DNA of 5,281 nucleotides from Clostridia bacterium (GTDB taxonomy: Bacteria > Bacillota > Clostridia > Oscillospirales > QAMX01), in assembly GCA_024404415.1 (NCBI GenBank), contig JAKSPX010000128.1, positions 1 to 5,281 of the forward strand. The letters run 5' to 3'. A program made the translations under genes and the position numbers. The notes under the pieces were generated by a model, which ran no database searches, was not told where the DNA came from, and was given only the letters and a program-made list of their open reading frames with translations. Shown piece by piece: positions 1 through 5,281 of this stretch. Numbering within the stretch: the first letter of the stretch is position 1; every line of letters begins with the position of its first letter.

Positions 1-474
1 ACCAAATACACCGAAAAGCAGACCATCGGCAACATGGCCAACTCCTTCTCCTGCTTCTTCCGCATCGAGGAGGGGAAGCTCACCGACTGGATCCGTCGGA
101 GTTATCTTCAGTACCTTGAAAACGTCGGTCACAGCCGTTTCCCGGCGACCGAGGCCATTCCCTTCTCCTGGAAGGAAGCCTTCCTGCACGGCATGAACTT
201 CAACATGAGCTGGTTCCTTTTCAGCTCGCTGGATTTCGGCACTGCCAAATCAGACGACGGGTTCGTTCTGGCAACCCTGCCGCGTGTAGCCCAGCCCTAC
301 CAGCTCTACGGCGCGCTTCTCGACGCGCCCGACGGAAAGGTCGAGCTCTCCCTGACCTATCAGCGCTATAAATTCATGAAAGAAAAGGCAGAAACCTTTA
401 TTGATACCTTTGTGGACGTCATCACGCGCATGGCCGCCGATCCCGACGCGGCTATCCGCGACGTCGTGAAGTAA
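1..474 (+). CDS. Condensation-domain (NRPS-type) protein, C-terminal fragment
   Basis: The reading frame is open from base 1 and ends at TAA 472-474, so the 157 visible residues are the C-terminal part of a longer protein; its start and any HHxxxDG active site lie upstream. Two stretches resemble the end of NRPS condensation domains. The first, TIGNMANSFSCFFRIEEG (bases 22-75), parallels the family's 'vGxFvNtlplR' segment. The second is 'LSLTY' (346-360) followed by a terminal amphipathic helix ending in ADPDAAIRDVV, which parallels 'hleallaDPdxplsel'. The protein ends right after this helix, so no adenylation or carrier domain is fused behind it and the C domain is carried separately or at a C-terminus. 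Such domains join an acyl or aminoacyl thioester on a carrier protein to an acceptor amine or alcohol in the cytoplasm. The next gene is an adenylation enzyme 10 bases on, which supports the call. An acyltransferase of the same fold (PapA or alcohol acetyltransferase type) is the main alternative. The Met at 34 falls inside the conserved segment and is not the start. Confidence 0.75.
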   Translation, partial: TKYTEKQTIGNMANSFSCFFRIEEGKLTDWIRRSYLQYLENVGHSRFPATEAIPFSWKEAFLHGMNFNMSWFLFSSLDFGTAKSDDGFVLATLPRVAQPYQLYGALLDAPDGKVELSLTYQRYKFMKEKAETFIDTFVDVITRMAADPDAAIRDVVK

Positions 475-480
475 GGAGGG
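472..480 (+). promoter_or_regulatory. Shine-Dalgarno site of the adenylation gene
   Basis: TAAGGAGGG contains a full anti-16S match (AAGGAGG, 473-479). It shares bases with the stop codon of the condensation-domain gene and sits 5 bases before ATG 485. It fixes the start of the next gene and points to translational coupling between the two. Confidence 0.85.
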
Positions 481-484
481 CCAA

Positions 485-2002
485 ATGATCCTTTCCCGCT
501 TCCGCACGCTTGCAAAGACCGACCGTATCGCCTGCCACGACGGCAGAAATGCCCTCACCTTTTCTGGGCTTTGGCATCGCTCCGAAGCCATCGCCGGTCA
601 TCTTCTGAAAAACTATCCCGGCAAGGGCGTCGTCGCCATTTTCGGCGACAAGGAAAACGACATGATCTCCGCCATGCTCGGCGCGGTCAAATCGGGGCAT
701 CCCTACGTCACGCTCCCGAGCTTCTACCCGGAAAAGCGCATCGCGGATATCCTCGCCGACGCATCGGTCACGGTCGTATTAAGCCCCTCTCCGCTTCCCT
801 TCCCGGTCGAAGGCGTAAAGGTGATCTCCGCCGGTGACATGCAGGCGCTTTTTGATACGGAAGTACCTGAGGTGCCCGAAAGCGCCTACGATCAGCCCGG
901 CGACCTCGTCTGCATCCTTTATACCTCCGGCAGCACCGGAAAACCCAAGGGCGTGATGATCGACTACGAGAACATCGAGGCCAAGATCCGTGTGGCCGCC
1001 GCGCAGGTCGCTCCCATCGGCACCGCGGAAGTCGGCGCCACCATCCAGCTCGCCTCCTACGCGTTCAGCGCCTCGCTCACGAGCATCTACCACATGATGC
1101 TCTCTGCAGGCTGGACGGTCCATTGCGTCCCCAAAGAGGTCCTGCAGGATTCCTCGACGCTCATCACCTCCATGCTCTCCATCCAGCCCAACCTTTTCGG
1201 CTGCACGCCGAGCCTGATGGAGCGCCTGCTTGCAGACGATCGCTTCTCCGAAAAGACGCTTCCGAAGCTTGAATACGTCTGCTTTGCCGGTGAAGCGCTC
1301 TCCTACCAGATCGTCCGCGCCCTCCGCGCGCGTTTCTCCTCCATCATCATCCGCAACGCCTTCGGCGCCACCGAGGCGACTGCCTCGCCCTTCTTCTGCA
1401 CCATCACCGACGACATGCTCGAAACCGGCGAAGGCTTCTGCCCGGTCGAGACCGTCGGCGCGGGGCACGGGTATCTGGCAGACGAAAAGGGGCAGATGCT
1501 CACTGAAGACGGCTCCGTCGGCGAGATCATTCTGAATTATCCCACGGTCAGCCGCGGCTATCTCAACAACCCCTCCCTGACCGCCGAAAGATTCTTCACC
1601 ACGTCCGATGGCGTCCGCGCCTTCAAAACCGGCGACATCGGCGAGATCAAAGGCGGAAAGATCTATTGCCGCGGCAGACGCGACAATCAGGTCAAGATCG
1701 GCGGCAACCGCGTCGAATTAGAGGAAGTGGAAAAGCATCTGCGCTCGGTCGACATCGTCAAGACGGCAGCCTGCTCGGTGAAGACCCTGGAAAACGGCGC
1801 CAACATCCTGGTCGGCTTCGTCGTTTCAAAGCCCACCGACATGACCCACACCCAGGCCTTCTTATATATCAAGAAGGAACTCAAAAAGCGGGCCGAGAGC
1901 CACATGATCCCAACCAAGCTTGTCTTCGTCGATTCTCTCCCCGTCAACGACAACAAAAAACTCGATCGAATTGCATTAAAGAAAGCGGCGGAGGAGGCAT
2001 AA
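485..2002 (+). CDS. Stand-alone adenylation enzyme, DltA/NRPS A-domain type (AMP-binding), substrate unknown
   Basis: This 505-residue cytoplasmic protein should activate a carboxylic acid with ATP to an acyl-AMP and pass it to a carrier-protein thiol. The ANL-family core motifs appear in order: A3 P-loop YTSGSTGKPKG (146-156); A5 NAFGATE (291-297); A6 GEIILNYPTVSRGYL (from 346); A7 FKTGD (380-384); A8 GRRDNQVKIGGNRVELEEVE (from 397, hinge Asp400); A10 NKKLDR with the catalytic Lys at 492. Length and spacing match D-alanine:D-alanyl-carrier ligase (DltA, about 504 residues) so closely that key positions share its numbering. Two pocket residues differ. The A4 motif reads FSAS (194-197), with Ser195 where amino-acid-activating enzymes have the Asp that binds the alpha-amino group. 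FAGE places Ala268 where DltA has its D-Ala-selecting Cys. No dltB, dltC or dltD is in view; neighbours are a condensation protein and a transporter. The fold and reaction type are well supported and the substrate is not. The symbol dltA is withheld for these reasons. Confidence 0.93.
   Translation: MILSRFRTLAKTDRIACHDGRNALTFSGLWHRSEAIAGHLLKNYPGKGVVAIFGDKENDMISAMLGAVKSGHPYVTLPSFYPEKRIADILADASVTVVLSPSPLPFPVEGVKVISAGDMQALFDTEVPEVPESAYDQPGDLVCILYTSGSTGKPKGVMIDYENIEAKIRVAAAQVAPIGTAEVGATIQLASYAFSASLTSIYHMMLSAGWTVHCVPKEVLQDSSTLITSMLSIQPNLFGCTPSLMERLLADDRFSEKTLPKLEYVCFAGEALSYQIVRALRARFSSIIIRNAFGATEATASPFFCTITDDMLETGEGFCPVETVGAGHGYLADEKGQMLTEDGSVGEIILNYPTVSRGYLNNPSLTAERFFTTSDGVRAFKTGDIGEIKGGKIYCRGRRDNQVKIGGNRVELEEVEKHLRSVDIVKTAACSVKTLENGANILVGFVVSKPTDMTHTQAFLYIKKELKKRAESHMIPTKLVFVDSLPVNDNKKLDRIALKKAAEEA
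1990..1997 (+). promoter_or_regulatory. Shine-Dalgarno site deciding the TTG start of the transporter
   Basis: GGAGGAGG lies inside the last codons of the adenylation gene and ends 9 bases before TTG 2007. With no ATG near this ribosome site in the same frame, it makes TTG the best start. Confidence 0.75.
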
Positions 2003-2006
2003 TTCA

Positions 2007-3401
2007 TTGAAAAGTTTCCTCAACCGCTATAAGAACTCTCTCCTCGCCCTTCTGGCGCTTGGAATATGCGTCCTGATCTCGCTTCCGGATCCGCCCTCCG
2101 CGCTCACGCGCGGGTCGATGATCTATCTCGGCGCCCTCACCGGGATGATCCTGCTTCTCGTCACGCAGGCGATCCCGGATTACGTCGCCGTCCTCGCTTC
2201 CCTCGGCTATATCTGCCTCTTCGGCAAGGTCGGCTCTGACACGGCCTTCCTCTCCTTTTCGCAGCGCACCGTCTCGATGCTTCTCCTGGTCTTCGCCATC
2301 TGCTCGACCTTTACCCAGACCACCCTTCCCCAGCGCTTCATCGCCTTCGGTTTCCGCATCTTTCCCAAGACCTACCACAGCATGGTCGTCTTTCTCACTG
2401 CGGTCGGCACCATCCTGAACCCGCTGATGCCCAGCACCAACGTCAAGATCCCGCTTCTGATGTCGTGCGCCGGTACGCTTGCGGAGGAAGCCGGGTATAA
2501 AAAAGGCAGTAAGGCCTCGGTCGGTCTCTTCACCGCCGCGTTTTTCCCCTCGGTCATCACCGCCAACGCCTTTCTGAGCAGCGTTCTGGTGCTTTTCGCG
2601 CTTGGCTTCACCGAAGAAACGCAGAGCTACACCTTCTTCTCCTTCCTCGGCGTGACGTGGTGCTGGCTTTTGGGCGTCACGGTCCTGACTGTCGCCGCCA
2701 TTTTCCTCTTCTGCACCCCCAAAAAGGGCGAAAGCAAAGGTGACATCACTTTGAAGACCGATTTCCCCAAAATGACCCGCTCCGAGTGGATCACCCTCGT
2801 TGTGCTTCTTCTGACCCTCTTCGGCTGGATGACCCAGTCGCTCCACGGCGTTCCGCCGGTGCTTGTGGCGCTGATCGCCATGGTCGTTCTCGCCGCGGCG
2901 GGTGTTTTCCAGCCACGCGACCTCTCGACGCGCATCCCGTGGAGGCTTTTGATCTTCATCGGCGGTCTTTTGAACGTCGCCGCCCTGATGAGCGAATACG
3001 GGGTCGACAAATGGCTCAGCGACATTCTCAGGCCGGTCGTCACCCTCTTCTCCGGGAATCTTGTCCTTTACATCGCCTTTGTCGCCGTCCTCACCTACGT
3101 GCTCAGGCTCCTGGTCTTTGCGCAGGGCGCAGCCTTCTCCATCGCCTACCTGGCCCTTGCCCCAACGGCCTCACTCGTCGGCGTCTCCGGCGTAGTCCTG
3201 ATGCTGGTCATCCTCGGCGCGACCTGCGTCTGGACGCTTCCCGGCAGCAGCGCGGCCTTCCTCTCGGCCATGGGCACCGGCGGCAGCACGCTTGTCCGTC
3301 ACCGCGACACCCTCCCGATGAATTTCCTCTTCATGCTGATCCACATCCTCGCCTGCTTCATCAGCATTCCCGTCTGGCAGGCCTTCGGCCTGATCGGCTG
3401 A
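2007..3401 (+). CDS. DASS/SLC13-family anion transporter (divergent)
   Basis: This 464-residue integral membrane protein has about 10-12 hydrophobic segments (roughly 11-27, 39-72, 88-104, 125-158, 170-198, 210-236, 260-275, 282-299, 312-330, 344-410 and 437-460), and a soluble basic/acidic loop near 238-258. The layout fits the divalent anion:Na+ symporter family (relatives of INDY, CitT and SdcS). Supporting stretches are LLVTQAIPDYVAVLASLGY (from 51) resembling 'LTEAIPxxxTALLP', a loop with the polar turn MPSTN (141-145) where the first SNT motif is expected, and 'WRLLIFIGGLLNVAALM' (312-328) resembling the family's 'WxxlllfGGglaLa' segment. The expected second SNT region reads AQGAAFS (372-378), which lacks the motif. 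Known members move di- and tricarboxylates, sulfate or related anions, mostly into the cell. The start is TTG, 4 bases after the previous stop, and a terminator follows. Being cotranscribed with an acid-activating enzyme, it may import that enzyme's substrate or release the product; this is inference. Confidence 0.84.
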   Translation: MKSFLNRYKNSLLALLALGICVLISLPDPPSALTRGSMIYLGALTGMILLLVTQAIPDYVAVLASLGYICLFGKVGSDTAFLSFSQRTVSMLLLVFAICSTFTQTTLPQRFIAFGFRIFPKTYHSMVVFLTAVGTILNPLMPSTNVKIPLLMSCAGTLAEEAGYKKGSKASVGLFTAAFFPSVITANAFLSSVLVLFALGFTEETQSYTFFSFLGVTWCWLLGVTVLTVAAIFLFCTPKKGESKGDITLKTDFPKMTRSEWITLVVLLLTLFGWMTQSLHGVPPVLVALIAMVVLAAAGVFQPRDLSTRIPWRLLIFIGGLLNVAALMSEYGVDKWLSDILRPVVTLFSGNLVLYIAFVAVLTYVLRLLVFAQGAAFSIAYLALAPTASLVGVSGVVLMLVILGATCVWTLPGSSAAFLSAMGTGGSTLVRHRDTLPMNFLFMLIHILACFISIPVWQAFGLIG

Positions 3402-3415
3402 AACAACACGTCTTT

Positions 3416-3459
3416 AAGCCTTTCGAAAGACTTCTCTCTTTCGAAAGGCTTTTCTTCTT
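3416..3459 (+). terminator. Rho-independent terminator of the condensation/adenylation/transporter unit
   Basis: A perfect 15-bp stem pairs 3416-3430 with 3437-3451 around a 6-base loop (CTTCTC). It is followed by a T-rich tail (TTTTCTTCTT, 3450-3459, whose first two bases are in the stem). It begins 14 bases after the transporter stop. Each arm also holds the self-complementary 10-mer CTTTCGAAAG, so the structure is partly palindromic and might work in both directions, though no gene faces it from the other side. Confidence 0.92.
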
Positions 3460-3486
3460 GCGCCGCGACCTGATTTATGGTATATT
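3458..3486 (+). promoter_or_regulatory. Predicted sigma-70/SigA promoter with extended -10
   Basis: The -10 element TATATT (3481-3486, five of six consensus bases) is preceded by TG at 3478-3479, one base before it, giving an extended -10. A weak -35, TTGCGC (3458-3463), stands 17 bases upstream. Transcription should start near 3493-3495, giving a leader of about 30 bases before ATG 3524. The site lies right behind the terminator, so the acetyltransferase and lyase genes probably form a separate unit. The -35 overlaps the terminator's T-tail. Confidence 0.65.
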
Positions 3487-3506
3487 GGTTTCATAAAATG
3501 AATGCG

Positions 3507-3511
3507 AAAGG
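3507..3511 (+). promoter_or_regulatory. Weak Shine-Dalgarno site of the acetyltransferase gene
   Basis: AAAGG lies 12 bases before ATG 3524, longer than usual spacing and a weaker match than at the other genes here. An in-frame TAG at 3512-3514 excludes any start further upstream, so ATG 3524 is the earliest possible start. Confidence 0.5.
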
Positions 3512-3523
3512 TAGAAACGATTC

Positions 3524-4066
3524 ATGAACGGTTCCGAAATTTCCTTTACCGAAGAAGAGTTTGAAAAAGCCGTCCGGCTGATCTCGCTTGCCGACAACGA
3601 GATCGACGACCGCCACCGCGCGAAGGTGATCGGCTTCAAGGGCGAGGACATCCGCGTCGCGCCGGGAGCCATCCTGCGTTTCCCGCTCGAGCAGGCGGGC
3701 GACGACATCTTTTTCGGGTTATATACCTATATCAACGGCAACGTCACGGTCGGGAGCCACGTCCTCATCGGCCCGCACTGCACCATCGCCGCCGGCAACC
3801 ACAAATTCGACCCCGCGACCGGCTGTTTTTCCGCCCGCACCGAGAAGGATTACGACAATTCCATCGTCATCGGCGACGGCTGCTGGCTTGCAAGCAACGT
3901 GGTCGTGACCGCGGGCGTGAAGCTCGGCAAGGCCAACCTCATCTGCGCGGGTGCAGTCGTCCCCCATTCCACCAAGGATTACGCCATCATGGCGGGCGTC
4001 CCGGCAAAGCAGGTCGGGCGCATCGACCCCGTGACCGGCGAATACCTCTGGGGCGTGACAGATTAA
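3524..4066 (+). CDS. Left-handed beta-helix O-acetyltransferase (maltose/galactoside acetyltransferase-like)
   Basis: This 180-residue protein has a short helical N-terminus (about 1-55) followed by hexapeptide repeats of the LbH fold, seen as runs such as INGNVTVGSHVLIGPHCTIAAG and later IVIGDGCWLASNVVVTAGVKLG. The loop GNHKFD carries His93, which matches the catalytic His of maltose/galactoside and xenobiotic acetyltransferases. The C-terminal signature GVPAK (158-162) is the usual acetyl-CoA-binding end of the family. Length is typical for this group, which acts as trimers in the cytoplasm and transfers acetyl from acetyl-CoA to a hydroxyl, usually of a sugar. The acceptor cannot be read from the sequence. 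The gene is the first of a new unit behind its own promoter and is followed after 28 bases by a polysaccharide-lyase-like gene, which favours a carbohydrate acceptor. A serine or nucleotide-sugar acetyltransferase role is less likely but possible. Confidence 0.9.
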   Translation: MNGSEISFTEEEFEKAVRLISLADNEIDDRHRAKVIGFKGEDIRVAPGAILRFPLEQAGDDIFFGLYTYINGNVTVGSHVLIGPHCTIAAGNHKFDPATGCFSARTEKDYDNSIVIGDGCWLASNVVVTAGVKLGKANLICAGAVVPHSTKDYAIMAGVPAKQVGRIDPVTGEYLWGVTD

Positions 4067-4078
4067 CCATCCATTCTG

Positions 4079-4086
4079 AAAAGGAG
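4079..4086 (+). promoter_or_regulatory. Shine-Dalgarno site of the lyase gene
   Basis: AAAAGGAG ends 8 bases before ATG 4095, an ideal spacing that fixes this start. The gap between the acetyltransferase stop and this site shows no terminator, so cotranscription is expected. Confidence 0.8.
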
Positions 4087-4094
4087 TCCATCCT

Positions 4095-5281
4095 ATGGAA
4101 TCTGGATATTTCTTCCCCCGGGAGCGCACCTCGGGAAATCAGGTCTTCCCCTCCCCGCGCGATCACGAAGTCGTCGGCGAAAACCCGCCGCCGCTCATCT
4201 GGCTTGCACCGGAAGGCGTCAGGGATCCCGCATTCTGCGTGACCGTTTGGGATAAAGAGAGAAAGCCCGTCTACACGGCGAAGACCGCCTCCAACGCCGT
4301 TTCCCCCACCGCCCCTTTCCCGGTCGGGGAATACACCTGGGACGTTGAGGAGACCAAGTCCGGCATCCGCCGCGGCGAAAGCTCCTTTGTGATCCCCGCC
4401 TCTGCCCCTGTCATCGCACGTCCGGACGCAAGCGAGGTGCTTGATGGCATCCCCGATGAGCGCCCGCGCCATCTGTTCTGTGCCGCCGACCGCGAGGAGC
4501 TGATCCGCGACAATCCCGCCGCCGTCGAGACGCTCCGCCGCAATATCAAACAAGCCTATCTTGACGGCATGCCCGAGCGGCCGATGTTCCACAAGGACGA
4601 AAATGCCCTTCCCTACCGGGAGTATTTCGGCCGTTTCCGCGATTTCTGCGACCGTGATCTCGTCGCCTGCGCGCTGGGGTACAGCTTGCTCGGGGATGAA
4701 GAAGCGGGGAATTTTGCCAAAAAGCTCTTTTTCACCATCTGCGACTGGAATCCCGCGGGTCCCTGCTCGCTTCTCGGCCCGTGGGGCGACGAAGTGGGCT
4801 TAAGCTGTGCCCGGTGCTTTCCCGCCATTTTTGATATGCTCTACCCGCTCATGAGCGAAAAGGAGCGCATCTACGCCGCCGAGACCGTCGCGGCCTACGC
4901 CTGTCAGTGTGAAAGGCGCTTAAAAACGCTTGATTATCCGGCGAATCCCGGCGACAACCACGCGGGCCGCCTCCCGGCCTACCTCGGCGAAGCCGCCATC
5001 GCCCTCTGGGGCACCGGCTACGAAGAGGAGGCTCTCCGCCGCTGGCTTTCCTACGCGCTTTCCATCTACAACGGCATGTTCCCCTTCTACGGCATCTCCT
5101 ACGGCGCGTGGGCGCAGGGCACCTTCTATTCCACCAGCTACACCAAGTGGTATCTGCCGTTTTTCGCGGCGGTCGCCCGCTATACCGGCACCGGCGGCTA
5201 TTTCGTCCGCCCGTTTTACCGCAATTACGCGCGCTTTCTGCTCCATTTTGCTCTGCCGGATCACGAGATCCATCCCTTCGG
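4095..5281 (+). CDS. Heparinase II/III-like (DUF4962-type) polysaccharide lyase, 3' end outside the window
   Basis: The frame is open from ATG 4095 to the window end, giving 395 residues of a protein likely much longer. Residues about 30-110 look like the DUF4962 beta-sandwich: NPPPLIWLAPEG near the start, then PVGEYTWDVE and the edge strand ESSFVIP. RPRHLF (123-128) parallels the 'HPRLLF' opening of the alpha/alpha-toroid domain. WGDEVGL and FDMLYPLMSEKER (Asp247) match the toroid helices. GDNHAGRLPAYLG holds His289, the probable catalytic His. YGAWAQGTFYSTSY (336-349) corresponds to the family's 'DGGWxEGxxYxxY' stretch, with Tyr345 or Tyr349 as candidate catalytic Tyr. Such enzymes cleave uronic-acid-containing glycans (heparin/heparan, alginate and others) by beta-elimination. 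No N-terminal signal peptide is visible, so it probably works in the cytoplasm on imported oligosaccharides. The C-terminal beta-sandwich, with further active-site residues, is not in view, so activity and substrate remain open. Confidence 0.85.
   Translation, partial: MESGYFFPRERTSGNQVFPSPRDHEVVGENPPPLIWLAPEGVRDPAFCVTVWDKERKPVYTAKTASNAVSPTAPFPVGEYTWDVEETKSGIRRGESSFVIPASAPVIARPDASEVLDGIPDERPRHLFCAADREELIRDNPAAVETLRRNIKQAYLDGMPERPMFHKDENALPYREYFGRFRDFCDRDLVACALGYSLLGDEEAGNFAKKLFFTICDWNPAGPCSLLGPWGDEVGLSCARCFPAIFDMLYPLMSEKERIYAAETVAAYACQCERRLKTLDYPANPGDNHAGRLPAYLGEAAIALWGTGYEEEALRRWLSYALSIYNGMFPFYGISYGAWAQGTFYSTSYTKWYLPFFAAVARYTGTGGYFVRPFYRNYARFLLHFALPDHEIHPF

Noticed and set aside
34..36. Met codon as a start of a short 146-residue protein
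   Set aside because: The frame is open upstream to base 1, and this Met sits within the conserved IGNMANSF segment of the condensation fold, so the gene is truncated by the window edge.
779..1468. 229-codon open frame on the minus strand opposite the adenylation gene
   Set aside because: It lies wholly inside a gene with all ANL motifs, has Gly/Asp/Arg-rich low-complexity composition, and no recognisable domain.
485..2002. Naming the adenylation gene dltA and the region a dlt operon
   Set aside because: The amino-binding Asp and D-Ala-selecting Cys are replaced, and no dltB, dltC or dltD gene accompanies it in the window.
2004..2846. 280-codon open frame on the minus strand opposite the transporter
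   Set aside because: Its translation is dominated by charged residues and Gly, typical of the antisense of a high-GC membrane-protein gene. No domain is recognisable, and the plus-strand protein has clear family features.
3498..3525. Hairpin ATGAAT/ATTCAT as a translational switch
   Set aside because: The stem is only 6 AT-rich pairs around a 16-base loop, too weak to claim as a regulatory RNA structure.
3987..4592. 201-codon open frame on the minus strand across the acetyltransferase/lyase junction
   Set aside because: It runs antisense over two well-supported genes and shows no recognisable motif, so it is a by-product of codon bias.

Overview
The window looks like chromosomal DNA of a moderately high-GC (roughly 60% by eye) member of the Bacillota/Clostridia, perhaps an uncultured gut lineage. 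The reasons are strong Shine-Dalgarno sequences (AAGGAGG, GGAGGAGG, AAAAGGAG), a TTG start, a U-tailed intrinsic terminator, an extended -10 promoter of sigma-70 type, and a DltA-like ligase. This placement is inference, because no taxonomic marker gene is present. All five genes lie on the + strand and are tightly packed.

Unit 1 (1-3451) is the downstream part of an operon. It begins inside the C-terminal end of a condensation-domain protein (1-474). A complete free-standing adenylation enzyme of the DltA/NRPS type follows (485-2002), then a complete multi-pass membrane transporter of the divalent anion:Na+ symporter (DASS/SLC13) type (2007-3401). The genes are 10 and 4 bases apart, each with a Shine-Dalgarno sequence at or before the preceding stop. 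A 15-bp hairpin with a T-rich tail at 3416-3459 closes the unit. The simplest reading is a small split NRPS-like pathway: an acid is activated by the adenylation enzyme, loaded on a carrier protein not seen here, condensed by the C-domain protein, and substrate or product moves through the transporter. The adenylation enzyme keeps the DltA framework, including a catalytic Lys at 492. It has Ser at the position of the Asp that normally holds the substrate amino group, and Ala at the position of the DltA chirality-determining Cys. Its substrate is therefore probably not D-alanine and may lack an alpha-amino group. The transporter also departs from its family at both substrate/sodium-binding SNT motifs.

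Unit 2 (about 3458 to beyond 5281) starts from its own predicted promoter in the 122-base gap. It encodes a left-handed beta-helix O-acetyltransferase (3524-4066) and, 28 bases later, a heparinase II/III-like (DUF4962-type) polysaccharide lyase (4095 to past the window end) with no visible signal peptide. This pair suggests modification or intracellular breakdown of an acidic or acetylated glycan, and has no obvious functional link to unit 1.

No tRNA, rRNA, CRISPR array, insertion sequence or attachment site was seen. The two most interesting points are the altered substrate pocket of the adenylation enzyme, and its linkage to a separate C-domain protein and an unusual DASS transporter.
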